A stretch of DNA of 64,000 bases from Psychrobacter sp. (GTDB lineage: Bacteria; Pseudomonadota; Gammaproteobacteria; Pseudomonadales; Moraxellaceae): positions 1 through 64,000 of the forward strand of contig NZ_JAKDJE010000002.1 of NCBI RefSeq assembly GCF_030454045.1. Direction: 5' to 3'. Numbering within the stretch: position 1 is the first letter of the stretch; each line of letters starts with the position of its first letter. A program made the translations under genes and the position numbers. The notes under the pieces are model-generated. The model was not told where the DNA came from. It made no database searches and worked only from the letters and a program-made list of their open reading frames with translations. This document shows, in pieces, positions 18,655-28,576 of this stretch.

Positions 18655-19607
18655 GGTGCCTCTGGATTATTAAGCCAAGTCTTAAGTTGTTTTGCTTCGT
18701 CGCTCAGTGGATAAGCGGATAAAAGCTGCTGAGCCAATTGTTGGCGTGTCGTCATATCGCCTTGTGCGGCAGCAAGCTTGATACCTTGTAAGAGTAGACG
18801 CGGGCTAATACCCTGCCCTTGTACCAATATCAGTGTCTCGTCATACAGCCTTTGAGCCTGAGGTACACGCTGTTGCTCAAGCAATAAATCTACCAGCTCA
18901 ATATGAGCAATGATGCTGTTGCGATTGCCATCGAGCGCTCGCAAAAACGCCTTAGCAGCTGCGCTATTGTCACCCAACTGTAGGTAGGTACGACCCAAAT
19001 TCTCTAGCGCACCGATACGACCTTCGTAACCGAGTGATGCGCCTGCAATCTCAAACTGCTCTGCCGCCTCACGATAGCGGTTCATCTGTGATAGATAGAC
19101 GCCATAATTATTGTGCGCTTGCACAAAATCTTTGTCCAGTGCGATGGCTTTTTTGAAGTACTGGTCGGCTTTGGCAAGGTTGATGCGACTGCCTTCTTGC
19201 TGTAGCAAAACGCCCATCATATCATAGGCTGGCGCGTAACGGCTATCTGCAGCAAAGGCTTTTTCGAGTTGACGCTGGGCTGTATCGAGCTCATTTTTAC
19301 GAATATACTGCGCGGCAAGTGAGGTGCGCACACGAGCGATTTCTTGCTGATCTAAATTGCGGTCACCGCTGGGCCTCGTGGATGTCTGATAAGGCGCGAT
19401 GCCTGACAAGTCATTGTTAGGTGTACTCTGACAACCACTCAGCAATGCGCCTACTAGCGTGATTGCAAGAAGTACAGGTTTCGGTGCAGCCGTCTGCTTA
19501 TAACGGTTGAAAAATGATTTTTGATACGTAAACTGACAAGAATTTTTAGAAGTCATCATAGCCGCCATCATAAAACTGTGATTCAATGCGTTCGATCTTC
19601 GAGGCAT
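18645..19607 (-). CDS. pilW: Type IV pilus biogenesis lipoprotein PilW/PilF
   Basis: Outer-membrane lipoprotein with tetratricopeptide repeats that supports assembly of the type IV pilus secretin. The lipobox LLSGC (Cys59) follows a hydrophobic stretch at ~44-57. The long N-terminal leader suggests that the true start is one of the internal methionines (Met13, 14, 17 or 18); I see no decisive ribosome binding site. The TPR region spans ~85-300. Its position between rlmN and rodZ matches the E. coli pilF/yfgC-region order. Confidence 0.88.
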   Translation of the reverse strand: MPRRSNALNHSFMMAAMMTSKNSCQFTYQKSFFNRYKQTAAPKPVLLAITLVGALLSGCQSTPNNDLSGIAPYQTSTRPSGDRNLDQQEIARVRTSLAAQYIRKNELDTAQRQLEKAFAADSRYAPAYDMMGVLLQQEGSRINLAKADQYFKKAIALDKDFVQAHNNYGVYLSQMNRYREAAEQFEIAGASLGYEGRIGALENLGRTYLQLGDNSAAAKAFLRALDGNRNSIIAHIELVDLLLEQQRVPQAQRLYDETLILVQGQGISPRLLLQGIKLAAAQGDMTTRQQLAQQLLSAYPLSDEAKQLKTWLNNPEAPWK

Positions 19608-19768
19608 CAGTTTAATAGATTTAGCCCCTATAAGTACAATTTAGTTGTGATTAATTGCAATGTTATTCAATCTTTGTCGTTATTGATACATTTTCATTAC
19701 CGTTGCGACAGATAAAAGACAGCTAAGCTTTTATGCCAAGCAGACAATTAGCGTGTCGTACAAGTAGA

Positions 19769-21001
19769 TTATGAAACGCTTTCACGATCTTTGATGCTTT
19801 GTTGCCATGCAGCCGAGCGTCTGGTACGGTCAGCCACTTGTCCGACCAATTGACCACAAGCGGCATCGATATCATCACCGCGCGTTTGGCGAATGGTACA
19901 CACAAAGCCTGCTTCACTCAATATATTACTAAACGCATGAATACGATTATTGCTTGATTTGTCATACGGCGCATGCGGGAACGGGTTAAACGGAATCAGG
20001 TTGATTTTGCTTGGTAGATCGTCTAGTAACGCCACTAACTGCTTGGCATGCTCATTGCTATCATTGACGCCATCCAGCATCACATACTCAATCGTGACGT
20101 GCTTTTTATGACGTGGATTGACATCATAGACATAATTTTTTGCCGCAGCGATAAGCTCATCTAACGGATACTTTTTATTAATAGGCACAAGCTCATCGCG
20201 CAGCTCATCATTTGGCGCGTGTAGCGAGATGGCTAGTGCCACATCGATGTCTTGCGCCAACTGATACATTTTTGGCACCACCCCTGAGGTAGATAAAGTC
20301 ACACGGCGTTTTGATAAGCCATAAGCATGATCGCTTAGCATCACCTCCATCGAACCCACCACAGGCTTATAATTCAGTAACGGCTCGCCCATCCCCATCA
20401 TCACAACATTGGTGACGTTATTTTCCCACAAACTATGATCGACGTGCTCTAAGCTTTCATCTTCGTCCGTCATATAAGAAGCATTGGCCACCCACAGCTG
20501 TCCAATGATCTCAGCGGCGCTCAAATCACGCTCAAACCCCTGCTTGCCTGTACTACAAAAACTACAATCGAGTGCGCAGCCAACTTGTGAGGACACGCAT
20601 AGTGTTTTGCGGCCATTGAGTTTGCTGTCATCAGCTGGAATCAATACCGTCTCAACCAGTGAACCGCCCGTTACCTCAAACACCCACTTACGCGTACCAT
20701 CATCGCTGTATTGACGATGGATAACCTTTGGCGGTACCACACAAGCATTGAGCGACAATTTATCACGCAATGATTTACTTAGATTGGTCATCTTCTCAAA
20801 GTCTGTCACCCCATGCTGATAGATCCACTTCATGACTTGAGTCGCACGAAACGGCTTTTCGCCGATACTTTTGAAGTAATCAGACAGCTGTGCTTGAGTC
20901 ATGCCCAACAGATTGGTCTTGGCATACGCCTCATCCACCAGCCTAATGCTATCAGTAAGCTTGGTAGGGATGTGCTGGGTTGGTGCTTGAACAGTTGACA
21001 T
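19769..21001 (-). CDS. rlmN: Dual-specificity 23S rRNA/tRNA adenine C2-methyltransferase RlmN
   Basis: Radical-SAM methyltransferase that modifies A2503 of 23S rRNA and A37 of some tRNAs. The CxxxCxxC cluster motif is Cys142, Cys146, Cys149, within VGCALDCSFC. The family segments GMGEPLLNY, LAISLHAPND and the C-terminal TRGDDIDAACGQL, with its catalytic cysteine, are present. The protein is 410 residues; an acidic insertion (TDEDESLEHVDHS) lies between the cluster and GMGEP. AAGGT lies about 10 nt before the ATG. Confidence 0.96.
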   Translation of the reverse strand: MSTVQAPTQHIPTKLTDSIRLVDEAYAKTNLLGMTQAQLSDYFKSIGEKPFRATQVMKWIYQHGVTDFEKMTNLSKSLRDKLSLNACVVPPKVIHRQYSDDGTRKWVFEVTGGSLVETVLIPADDSKLNGRKTLCVSSQVGCALDCSFCSTGKQGFERDLSAAEIIGQLWVANASYMTDEDESLEHVDHSLWENNVTNVVMMGMGEPLLNYKPVVGSMEVMLSDHAYGLSKRRVTLSTSGVVPKMYQLAQDIDVALAISLHAPNDELRDELVPINKKYPLDELIAAAKNYVYDVNPRHKKHVTIEYVMLDGVNDSNEHAKQLVALLDDLPSKINLIPFNPFPHAPYDKSSNNRIHAFSNILSEAGFVCTIRQTRGDDIDAACGQLVGQVADRTRRSAAWQQSIKDRESVS

Positions 21002-21337
21002 AATAGGTAACCTTTTTGCGTGCGCTCAAATAAGCGCGGCAATTATTGATATGAGCGTTGCCATACATACGTATGGCATGAATGCATGAGCAATCCGTTA
21101 TAAGCGCATTTTTGGTATATTGCACAAAAACATGCTGATAAGGGATTGATAACGCTAGTTAAAACCAATAATGAGGGAATCTTTTCATAATTTCAATCTA
21201 GATTGCCTTATTATAATCGACATTGACTGTTATCAAATAATTAAAACGGCCTATACCCATAAGATATAAGCCGTCCTGCAAAAGCAATTATGAGCAATCA
21301 GTATGCTAATAATCGCTGCTATTAATAACTATTGTTA
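21002..21337. other. Intergenic region between rlmN and ndk
   Basis: 336 bp between two minus-strand genes. It contains a weak inverted repeat at 21244-21275 (ACGGC...GCCGT, with TATA/TATA inside the loop) that may terminate ndk. The part next to rlmN is AT-rich and should carry the rlmN promoter. No gene is seen. Confidence 0.5.
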
Positions 21338-21769
21338 TTAACGCTTACGTGCACATACTTCGTTATCGCTAAAGAAGTAGCTGATTTCACGTGCCGCTGA
21401 TTCAGCTGAATCTGAGCCATGTACCGCATTTTCGTCGATGCTGCTCGCAAAATCAGCACGGATAGTGCCTTCAGCCGCTTCTTTTGGGTTAGTTGCACCC
21501 ATGATTTCACGATGTTTAGCGATTGCGTTTTCGCCCTCTAGTACTGATACCAATACTGGACCTGACATCATGAACGATTTTAGATCATTGTAAAATGGAC
21601 GCTCAGCGTGCTCAGCGTAGAAACCGCCTGCTTTTTCATCATCAAGTTGTAGCATTTTAGCTGCAACGATTTTTAGACCCGCGTCTTCAAAGCGGCTGTA
21701 GATAGCGCCGATGTGGTTGCCAGCAACTGCGTCAGGTTTGATGATAGATAAAGTACGTTCGTTAGCCAT
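21338..21769 (-). CDS. ndk: Nucleoside-diphosphate kinase
   Basis: Transfers the gamma phosphate from ATP to nucleoside diphosphates through a phospho-histidine. The active-site His117 lies in NAVHGSDS, and the N-terminal ERTLSIIKPDAV and nucleotide-binding segments are intact. 143 residues is the usual length. The start has a good Shine-Dalgarno (GGAG about 7 nt upstream). It begins the conserved ndk-rlmN-pilW-rodZ-ispG-hisS-yfgM-bamB-der order. Confidence 0.97.
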   Translation of the reverse strand: MANERTLSIIKPDAVAGNHIGAIYSRFEDAGLKIVAAKMLQLDDEKAGGFYAEHAERPFYNDLKSFMMSGPVLVSVLEGENAIAKHREIMGATNPKEAAEGTIRADFASSIDENAVHGSDSAESAAREISYFFSDNEVCARKR

Positions 21770-22102
21770 GAAAAGCTCCTAATAAATAATAAACTCGGTA
21801 AAAGTCAAAGGGTTAATGCTTTGTTTTGTCTTTGGCCGCAATGTTGGATATGGACTGATTTGACCAACTCATGATTCATCAAATCAAAAACCTGAGCGCC
21901 AACATAGGATTGCTGCCTATTATAATGATTAAGACTATAAATGATAGGGTTAATTTATGACTATAACTTGTATAGAAGCAAATTTAGTCAGCATCAATGA
22001 TAAGTCGTACTACAAGCTTTAATAAGAATAAAAACCCCAATGCTTAGCACTGAGGTTTTTTTATTGATACTACAGACTACTGCATCACAGTAGCCTTAAA
22101 AA
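21770..22102. other. Intergenic region between ndk and purA
   Basis: 333 bp upstream of ndk. It contains the purA terminator at 22030-22061 and, nearer ndk, AT-rich DNA that should carry its promoter. No gene or other structure is recognised. Confidence 0.5.
22030..22061 (-). terminator. Rho-independent terminator after purA
   Basis: Hairpin with outer arms AAAACCCCA/TGAGGTTTT (one mismatch) and inner arms TGC/GCA, flanked by A- and T-rich tracts on both sides; downstream of purA on the minus strand. Confidence 0.75.
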
Positions 22103-23392
22103 CTACGCATCGTATGGATCACGCAACACGATAGTCTCTTCACGATCAGGGCCCGTTGAGATGATGTCAACTGGGCAACCGATCAAATCTTCGATACGTT
22201 TGATATATTTTTTCGCATTTTCTGGTAAGTCGTCATAATTAGTAATACCGACGGTTGACTCACTCCAGCCTTGCATGGTTTCGTACTTAGGCGTTACTGA
22301 CTCATAGAATTCAGCATCATGTGCGCCGGCACACTCAGTCTCAGGCAGGTTGTAGCCCACACCAATGAGCAATTCTTCAAGACCATCTAGTACGTCAAGC
22401 TTGGTCAAGCAAATACCTGACATAGAGTTCAGTACCACTGCACGGCGTAATGCCTCAGCATCAAACCAGCCACAGCGACGCGCACGACCAGTCGTCGCAC
22501 CAAACTCGTGACCGACTTTGGCTAAGTGAGCACCAACATCATCGAACAATTCGGTTGGGAATGGACCACTACCAACACGCGTGGTATAAGCCTTGGTGAT
22601 GCCCAATACATAATCTAAGTACAATGGACCGATACCTGTCCCCGTTGACACGCCACCAGCGGTTACGCTTGAGCTGGTCACAAACGGATAAGTACCATGA
22701 TCGATGTCAAGTAGCGTGCCTTGCGCACCTTCAAACATTAGGTTTTTGCCAGCCAGACGCAATTGGTTAAGGTCTTCGGTGACATCAGTAACCATGCCAT
22801 TAATCTCATCGCGCCACTCTTGGCAGAGCTTGTACGTCTCATCAAAGTCAATCGCGTCAACTTTATAGTACTCAGTTAATTGAAAGTTGTGATACTCAAT
22901 CAAGTTACGTAGCTTTTCTTCTAGATCTTCACGGAACAAATCAGCAAGCTTGATCGCACGGCGTGCGACTTTGTCTTCGTAGGCAGGACCAATGCCGCGA
23001 CCTGTTGTACCGATTTTGCCGCTGCCACGCTTGGCTTCACGCGCTTGGTCAAGTGCTACGTGATAAGGCATGATAAGTGGACAGTTGGGAGAGATACGTA
23101 GACGCTCACGTACTGGTACGTTGTTGTCTTCTAACTCTTTCATCTCTTTTAGTAGTGCGTCAGGTGCTAACACCACGCCATTACCGATAAAGCAAGTGAC
23201 GCCTTCACGCAAGATACCTGATGGAATCAAATGCAAGACCGTGGTTTTGCCATCGACAACCAACGTGTGACCAGCATTATGACCGCCTTGGAAGCGGGCT
23301 ACTGCTGAGGCTTTTTCGGTAAGTAAATCAACGATTTTACCCTTACCTTCGTCGCCCCATTGGCTACCCAAGACTACAACATTCTTACCCAT
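22103..23392 (-). CDS. purA: Adenylosuccinate synthetase
   Basis: Catalyses the GTP-dependent first step from IMP to AMP. The N-terminus VVVLGSQWGDEGKGK is the family P-loop, followed by FQGGHNAGHT and later segments (GTTGRGIGPAYEDK, RVGSGPFPTE, GATTGRARRCGW). The start at 23392 (ATG, AAGGA six nt upstream) is preferred over a TTG two codons earlier. 429 residues is normal. It follows hisZ by ~150 bp, an arrangement common in proteobacteria. Confidence 0.97.
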   Translation of the reverse strand: MGKNVVVLGSQWGDEGKGKIVDLLTEKASAVARFQGGHNAGHTLVVDGKTTVLHLIPSGILREGVTCFIGNGVVLAPDALLKEMKELEDNNVPVRERLRISPNCPLIMPYHVALDQAREAKRGSGKIGTTGRGIGPAYEDKVARRAIKLADLFREDLEEKLRNLIEYHNFQLTEYYKVDAIDFDETYKLCQEWRDEINGMVTDVTEDLNQLRLAGKNLMFEGAQGTLLDIDHGTYPFVTSSSVTAGGVSTGTGIGPLYLDYVLGITKAYTTRVGSGPFPTELFDDVGAHLAKVGHEFGATTGRARRCGWFDAEALRRAVVLNSMSGICLTKLDVLDGLEELLIGVGYNLPETECAGAHDAEFYESVTPKYETMQGWSESTVGITNYDDLPENAKKYIKRIEDLIGCPVDIISTGPDREETIVLRDPYDA

Positions 23393-23539
23393 GATCAATC
23401 CTTACCTTTATGTATTGAGGTGTGTGCAATAACAGTTGAAAAACTAAAATGATTTTATTGACTGTATCTTTTTATCTAACGAACAACATAGCGTTTTAAT
23501 AACTGGTGCTTGATGCGCGTGTGTTTCACAAATGACTCA

Positions 23540-24832
23540 TTAAACCGTTTGCAGTTGCCATTGATTATCAGCAAAAACCAAGCGATGAGTGACATCATTT
23601 GGGCTGTCTTGTGCGTCGAGCGGCATGGTAACGCGATAGCCTTGCTGACGTAGACTCTCAACTTGTTGTAAGAGTGTCTGCATCTCATCTTCATTGGCAT
23701 TATTTATAGCAGCAAAGTCAACTAGTACTGTGGTTGGTGCATCAAGCTGCGTATGCGCCAGCAAGCGGCTGACATCCATACTAAAGCCTGTGGCCGCGCG
23801 TAGTGTTTGCGTCTGGCTTTGCATGCCATCAAAACGACCCCCACGTACCAAGGGCTGCGTCTCACTATTGATATAGCCGTTGAACACAATACCTGTGTGA
23901 TAATGATAGCCTGATAGTTCTGTCACATCGATACTGACTGGGCACTGCCATTGCGTTTCTAAATATGACTTTAGACGCTGTAACTCATCGACAGCCGCTA
24001 CGATTTGATCGTCTTGCTGCGCGGTATTTGATAATTTGGTCAGTAGATTTGCAATATCGTGACCAAAGCGTGCCAACACATAAAAATCATCGCCCATTGG
24101 CAAGTCTCGGCAGACGCGCTTTAGTTCTGGTAGGTTTTTATTGGCGTATAAGTACATCAGCTGCTCAGTAGCAACCTCTGGCAACTCAGCCAATTCGGCT
24201 AAGCGCTTAAAGATTGCCACATGACCCAAATCAATATGGAGAGCGGCACTGATGTTTAAGTTATTGACCATCGTAAATAGCACATCTATTAGCTCAATAT
24301 CTGCTGCCAATGATGCACAGCCAAATATCTCAGCGCCCAGCTGTAACGGGGTTCGTGAGCCAAATAAACCTGATGGCAAGGTATGAATCACATCACCCAC
24401 ATAGCAATAGCGTGCAATGCCCATCCCCCCATGATGCGCATCAATACGCAATATCTGCGGGGTAATATCTGCACGTACACCCATCAAACGACCAGTCAGC
24501 TGATCGATAATCTTAAAGGTTTGGCGCTTAAGATCTTCAGATGCATCACTTAGCAAAGATTCAGTAAATTCAATCATCGGCGGGCAAACCAGCTGATAAC
24601 CATGCGTGATTAGCTGCTCAATCAGTTGATGCCTAAGCACCTCTTGCTTATGAGCATCTTCAAACAAGACATCAACCACACCATCAGGCAACAACCAACT
24701 ATTGGCAACGTCGCTGCCAAAATTGCTCAAATAAGGCATACCATTAGAGGCAGTGCTGCTCTTAGCAGACTGAGTCGTTTCATTTGTAGAATTTCGCTGG
24801 GCAGGTTTTGCAGAATCAGAACTAACAGACAC
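23540..24832 (-). CDS. hisZ: ATP phosphoribosyltransferase regulatory subunit HisZ
   Basis: Catalytically inactive HisRS-like protein that forms the regulatory subunit of short-form HisG in histidine synthesis. It aligns with class II synthetase catalytic cores (LPDGVVDVLFEDAHKQEVLR, RADITPQI, GGRFDGM) but lacks the anticodon-binding domain of the true HisS found elsewhere in this window. The start is a GTG with AAGGA six nt upstream, and the first ~30 residues are Ser/Thr-rich. HisG is not in the window. Confidence 0.9.
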   Translation of the reverse strand: MSVSSDSAKPAQRNSTNETTQSAKSSTASNGMPYLSNFGSDVANSWLLPDGVVDVLFEDAHKQEVLRHQLIEQLITHGYQLVCPPMIEFTESLLSDASEDLKRQTFKIIDQLTGRLMGVRADITPQILRIDAHHGGMGIARYCYVGDVIHTLPSGLFGSRTPLQLGAEIFGCASLAADIELIDVLFTMVNNLNISAALHIDLGHVAIFKRLAELAELPEVATEQLMYLYANKNLPELKRVCRDLPMGDDFYVLARFGHDIANLLTKLSNTAQQDDQIVAAVDELQRLKSYLETQWQCPVSIDVTELSGYHYHTGIVFNGYINSETQPLVRGGRFDGMQSQTQTLRAATGFSMDVSRLLAHTQLDAPTTVLVDFAAINNANEDEMQTLLQQVESLRQQGYRVTMPLDAQDSPNDVTHRLVFADNQWQLQTV

Positions 24833-25320
24833 AATAAATCCTTGTTTGGCGTATCGCTGACCAAAAACGCGGTAATGAGGCGGTACTCAAAGGTTGTTTT
24901 ACCAAGTATTGACGCCATGGGTGTTTATTTTTAACGCGCAACATCATTGACCCAATTATTTATCAACAAACCAGGTAACCGCTAAAGGGTAAATAATAAG
25001 TATAATTTGGAATGATAAGACGAGTATCTTTATGCGCTAAAAAATTGCGACAAATAATCAAGGCACTTTATGCTTTAGTTTAGCATAGCACTCAAGGTTC
25101 GCCTAGTGACAATTAGCCACAATCGCCATCTAATTCATGTCTGCCTACAGCTTATTAGCGCGGTCAATGCAGTAACTAATGAGCCCTTATTTGTCTCAGT
25201 ATTCGGTGGATTCTACTAGCGTTTATTTTTTGTTATATAGAGGTTGATGAGTACCCTAACAGCAGGGTTTTTGGCACATACTCGTGGTACACTAACCCAT
25301 ATTTTTATCTCGGAAGCCTT
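24833..25320. other. Intergenic region, 488 bp, divergent
   Basis: Lies between hisZ (minus) and a DUF2237 gene (plus). No gene or known RNA element is recognised. A short inverted repeat (ACCCT...AGGGT, followed by TTTTGG) near 25254-25272 is too weak to call a terminator. Confidence 0.5.
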
Positions 25321-25710
25321 ATGTCATCTGATTACCACCCAAATCCTGCCATCAACCAGACCAATGTCTTAGGTACAGCGCTTGCCAGCTGCTGCTTTGA
25401 TCCCATTACTGGCTATTATCGTAACGGCTTTTGTCATACGGGCAATCATGATGTCGGTCAACATACCGTGTGTGCCAAGATGACCAGTGAGTTTTTAAAC
25501 TTCTCAGCCAGTCGTGGCAATGACCTTATCACCCCTTTGCCTGAATACAATTTTGCGGGTCTCAAGCCTGGTGACTACTGGTGTATCTGCGCACTACGCT
25601 GGGTTGAAGCGCTAGACTTTGATATTGCACCTCAGATTAAGTTAGAAGCTTGTCATGAGAGCCTCTTGGCACTGGTAGACATCGACACACTAAAAAGCTA
25701 TGCGCTGTAA
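25321..25710 (+). CDS. DUF2237 family protein
   Basis: 129-residue cytoplasmic protein. The segments TNVLGTALASCCFDPITGYYRNGFC, VGQHTVCAKMTSEFL, SRGNDLITPLPEYNFAGLKPGDYWCICALRW match the DUF2237 family, whose function is unknown. Conserved features visible here are the CC pair near residue 24, further cysteines at the FC, VCA and WCIC sites, and an acidic/aromatic core. It is followed at 93 bp by corA on the same strand, but no functional link is evident. Confidence 0.88.
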   Translation: MSSDYHPNPAINQTNVLGTALASCCFDPITGYYRNGFCHTGNHDVGQHTVCAKMTSEFLNFSASRGNDLITPLPEYNFAGLKPGDYWCICALRWVEALDFDIAPQIKLEACHESLLALVDIDTLKSYAL

Positions 25711-25803
25711 AAGGTGGCTCGTAGCTAAAAACAATAAAGAGTAGTAGCTGCGCTTAAAACCCGTTTAGGTTATTGCAGTTTTTATGATATGACAGGAGGG
25801 TGT

Positions 25804-27018
25804 ATGGAAAACGACAATAACCAATTAATCAAAAAAACGGCTCATATTACCCCCAACTCCAACATGAGTCATGTCTATGCCACAATGAATGACAAGCATC
25901 TCTATTTAGATGATGATGACAGCTATATCTATGGCGACGTTGATGCCACAACTGAGGACACTATTGAGACCATGACGGTCTATGATCCTGATTCTGAGCG
26001 CTACGAAGACATTGATTCATCAAGTAAAGATGAGGTGGTTAATTGCTACGCTTACTCGCGTAAAACCGGCGAACGTCTAGATAAAGTGGCACTTACCGAT
26101 GTGAGCCGTGCTCTTAGCAATAACGGTCAATTTATTTGGCTCGGTCTCTACGACCCAAGCCTAGAAACCATGGTAAAAGTCAAAGACGCTTTTGATCTGC
26201 ATGAGTTGGCGGTTGAAGATGCGTTTGCCGATCACCAGCGTGCCAAGGTCGAAAACTATGACAATGATATGGTCTTTGTGGTGCTACGTACCGCCAAGCT
26301 CGAAGACAATGTCATTCGTTATGGTACGACTGCGATATTTATGGGCAAAAACTATCTGATTACGATTCGTAATGGTCCATCAAACTCTTATGCCCCTGTA
26401 CGCGAGCACTGTCACCGCCGCCCCGAAAAGCTGCGTATGGGCCCTATTTTTGTGCTACACGCCATACTTGATTTTATCGTTGATAACTATATGCCAATCA
26501 CCGATCGATTGGGTCGATATTTGCGGGAGCAAGAGCGCTATGTCTTTACCTATGAGTTCGATAAAGGCACATTAAAAAACCTATATCAGCTCAAGTCACA
26601 GCTGGTACATATGCGTGCCATTATCTTACCTGTGCAAGATATCTGTAGCTTTTTTATCAATCATAAAAAGAGCGAAATGGTCTCTGGCTTCTCTCAAGCA
26701 GCCAAGCCATATTTCCGTGATGTCAATGATCACCTCTTGCACTCATTGGATGCCATTAACGGTCTGAATGAGATGCTAAGTGTGGTCATGAATACCTATA
26801 TGGCCATGGTCAATATGGGACAGAACGAAGTCGTTCGTAAACTTGCCGCCTGGGCGGGTATCCTTGCCGTCCCAACCGCTATCGCTGGCATTTATGGAAT
26901 GAACTTTGATTTTATGCCAGAGCTGCATTGGAAACACGCTTACTTCGTTATTATGATTATCATCATCGCGTTGTGTAGCTTCTTGTATTACAACTTTAAG
27001 AAACTCAAATGGTTGTGA
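25804..27018 (+). CDS. corA: CorA family magnesium/divalent cation transporter
   Basis: Inner-membrane Mg2+ channel with a large cytoplasmic N-terminal funnel and two C-terminal TM helices. The signature YGMNF is followed by the periplasmic loop and the last TM. The start ATG at 25804 is preferred because AGGAGG lies 5 nt upstream; an in-frame ATG at 25789 precedes that site. The protein is ~404 residues, longer than the ~316 of E. coli CorA, with an acidic N-terminal region (DDDDSYIYGDVD). It ends in a basic tail (KKLKWL), as is common in the family. A strong terminator follows. Confidence 0.93.
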   Translation: MENDNNQLIKKTAHITPNSNMSHVYATMNDKHLYLDDDDSYIYGDVDATTEDTIETMTVYDPDSERYEDIDSSSKDEVVNCYAYSRKTGERLDKVALTDVSRALSNNGQFIWLGLYDPSLETMVKVKDAFDLHELAVEDAFADHQRAKVENYDNDMVFVVLRTAKLEDNVIRYGTTAIFMGKNYLITIRNGPSNSYAPVREHCHRRPEKLRMGPIFVLHAILDFIVDNYMPITDRLGRYLREQERYVFTYEFDKGTLKNLYQLKSQLVHMRAIILPVQDICSFFINHKKSEMVSGFSQAAKPYFRDVNDHLLHSLDAINGLNEMLSVVMNTYMAMVNMGQNEVVRKLAAWAGILAVPTAIAGIYGMNFDFMPELHWKHAYFVIMIIIIALCSFLYYNFKKLKWL

Positions 27019-27034
27019 TAACTCATTCATACAT

Positions 27035-27066
27035 AAAAAAAGGCTACCAGTGGTAGCCCTTTTTTG
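27035..27066 (+). terminator. Bidirectional terminator between corA and the PsiE-like gene
   Basis: Stem GGCTACCA/TGGTAGCC with a one-base loop (effectively a small loop), flanked by seven A and six T. It sits between convergent genes. Confidence 0.9.
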
Positions 27067-27082
27067 TGCTGATTGTGCCTTA

Positions 27083-27601
27083 TTACTCACGGCGGTGCTT
27101 GGTATGGCTGTCTGGAGCTTGCGCATTGTCAGGCAGCATGGCATTGACCGTTAAATTTGCATACTGTCTATCAAGATTGTCCTCTGGACGACCAAAGGTT
27201 TTTGCCGTCCAAGTCAATATGACAATAGCACCACTCAATAGCATGATTGCCACAGAGATCGTTGCCAATAGCCATAGATGAAAATAATCTGACACTGCCT
27301 GCACATCAACGACCAGATGTCGCGACAATGCGGTGATGGCGATAAATATCAAAAACTGTACGGGCAATCGATGGGTTTTAAAATAAATCCCTATCATAGC
27401 GAGTAGCTCAAGATAAATGAACAGCATCAAAATATCTTTTAGATCCGCTGAGCCTTTTTGGACAATATAAATGAACTCTTTACCTGCCGTCCAGACCACC
27501 ACCACACTGATTAAAAATAAAATAACGTAATGACAGACATCGACAAACTCTCTACCAATACCTTGTAGTCGCTCATGAATACCTACGTCTTTTTTAGCCA
27601 T
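27083..27601 (-). CDS. PsiE family membrane protein
   Basis: 172-residue integral membrane protein with four predicted TM segments (~23-43, 55-75, 82-99 and 110-133) and a charged C-terminal tail. The segments LMLFIYLELLAMIGIYFKTHRLPVQFLIFIAITALSRHLVVD match PsiE (phosphate-starvation-inducible) proteins, whose molecular function is not known. No Pho box or phosphate genes are seen nearby, so phosphate regulation is not implied. It lies convergent to corA. Confidence 0.85.
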   Translation of the reverse strand: MAKKDVGIHERLQGIGREFVDVCHYVILFLISVVVVWTAGKEFIYIVQKGSADLKDILMLFIYLELLAMIGIYFKTHRLPVQFLIFIAITALSRHLVVDVQAVSDYFHLWLLATISVAIMLLSGAIVILTWTAKTFGRPEDNLDRQYANLTVNAMLPDNAQAPDSHTKHRRE

Positions 27602-27697
27602 TTTTAGATCCTATCAACGAAGAGGTGGTTGATTTGCCTGACTCTATCAATCAGGCCCCTTTATCTATCGGCAATCAGCACTCACATGACTATCTTT

Positions 27698-28576
27698 TTA
27701 GTTAATACCCAAACCTGCTGATTTTTCAGCCGCATCGACTGTCTGGCGAATAAGCGTGTTGATGGTCATTGGGCCGACACCGCCTGGCACTGGTGTATAC
27801 GCGCTAGCAATGTTTTCCATGCCTTGCATTTCGATATCGCCAACACCGCCATTGTCGGTGGGATGAAAACCTGCATCAACGACTACTGCGCCTGATTTGA
27901 TCCACGCGGCTTTGATCAGCTCAGGCACACCCACAGCACCAACTACAATATCGGCACGCTTAATATGAGACTCTAAGTCTTGCGTTCTTGAATGACAGAT
28001 AGTCACCGTACAGTTCGCATTCAATAGCATCATCGCCATTGGTTTACCCAAAATGGTGCTACGCCCGACTACGACCGCCTCTTTACCCGAAAGCTCAATA
28101 TTGTAATGCTCTAATAGGTGCATAATGCCCTGCGGTGTGCAAGAGCCATAAGCGGGCTGCTGCATCGCCATACGACCAAAGCCAAGACACGTCACGCCAT
28201 CGACATCTTTTGCCAAGTCGATCTGTTCAAAGCACGCACGCTCATCGATATGCTCAGGGACGGGATGCTGTAGCAAAATGCCATGCACATCTGGATTGCT
28301 GTTCAATTCATCTATCTTGGCCATGAGCTGCTCTGTGGTGGTAGCACTTGGCATCTCAACGCGTATCGAGTCCATACCAACACGGCGACAGGCGTTGCCT
28401 TTCATACGGACATAAGTGGCAGAGGCTGGATCATCACCAACCAATATCGTTGCAAGGCTTGGGGTGCGCCCAGTCTTATCCTTGATCGTATCCACGCGCG
28501 CGCGTAGATCCTGTTCTATTTGTTTGGCAAGTGCTTTGCCGTCCAAAACGGTAGCAGACTCTTGGGCAATAGACAT
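27698..28576 (-). CDS. folD: Bifunctional methylenetetrahydrofolate dehydrogenase/cyclohydrolase FolD
   Basis: Interconverts 5,10-methylene-, methenyl- and 10-formyl-THF in one-carbon metabolism. Conserved segments seen are VGDDPASATYVRMKGNACRRVGM, the catalytic-loop region, DVDGVTCLGFGR, CTPQGIMHLLEHY and GRSTILGKPMAMMLL (NADP-binding), then GVGPMTINTLIRQT. 292 residues is normal. An inverted repeat at 27639-27659 (GCCTGA/TCAGGC) downstream may end the transcript. Confidence 0.96.
   Translation of the reverse strand: MSIAQESATVLDGKALAKQIEQDLRARVDTIKDKTGRTPSLATILVGDDPASATYVRMKGNACRRVGMDSIRVEMPSATTTEQLMAKIDELNSNPDVHGILLQHPVPEHIDERACFEQIDLAKDVDGVTCLGFGRMAMQQPAYGSCTPQGIMHLLEHYNIELSGKEAVVVGRSTILGKPMAMMLLNANCTVTICHSRTQDLESHIKRADIVVGAVGVPELIKAAWIKSGAVVVDAGFHPTDNGGVGDIEMQGMENIASAYTPVPGGVGPMTINTLIRQTVDAAEKSAGLGIN

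Noticed and set aside
25711..25803. Magnesium-sensing leader before corA
   Set aside because: Only about 90 bases are available and no conserved structure is visible.
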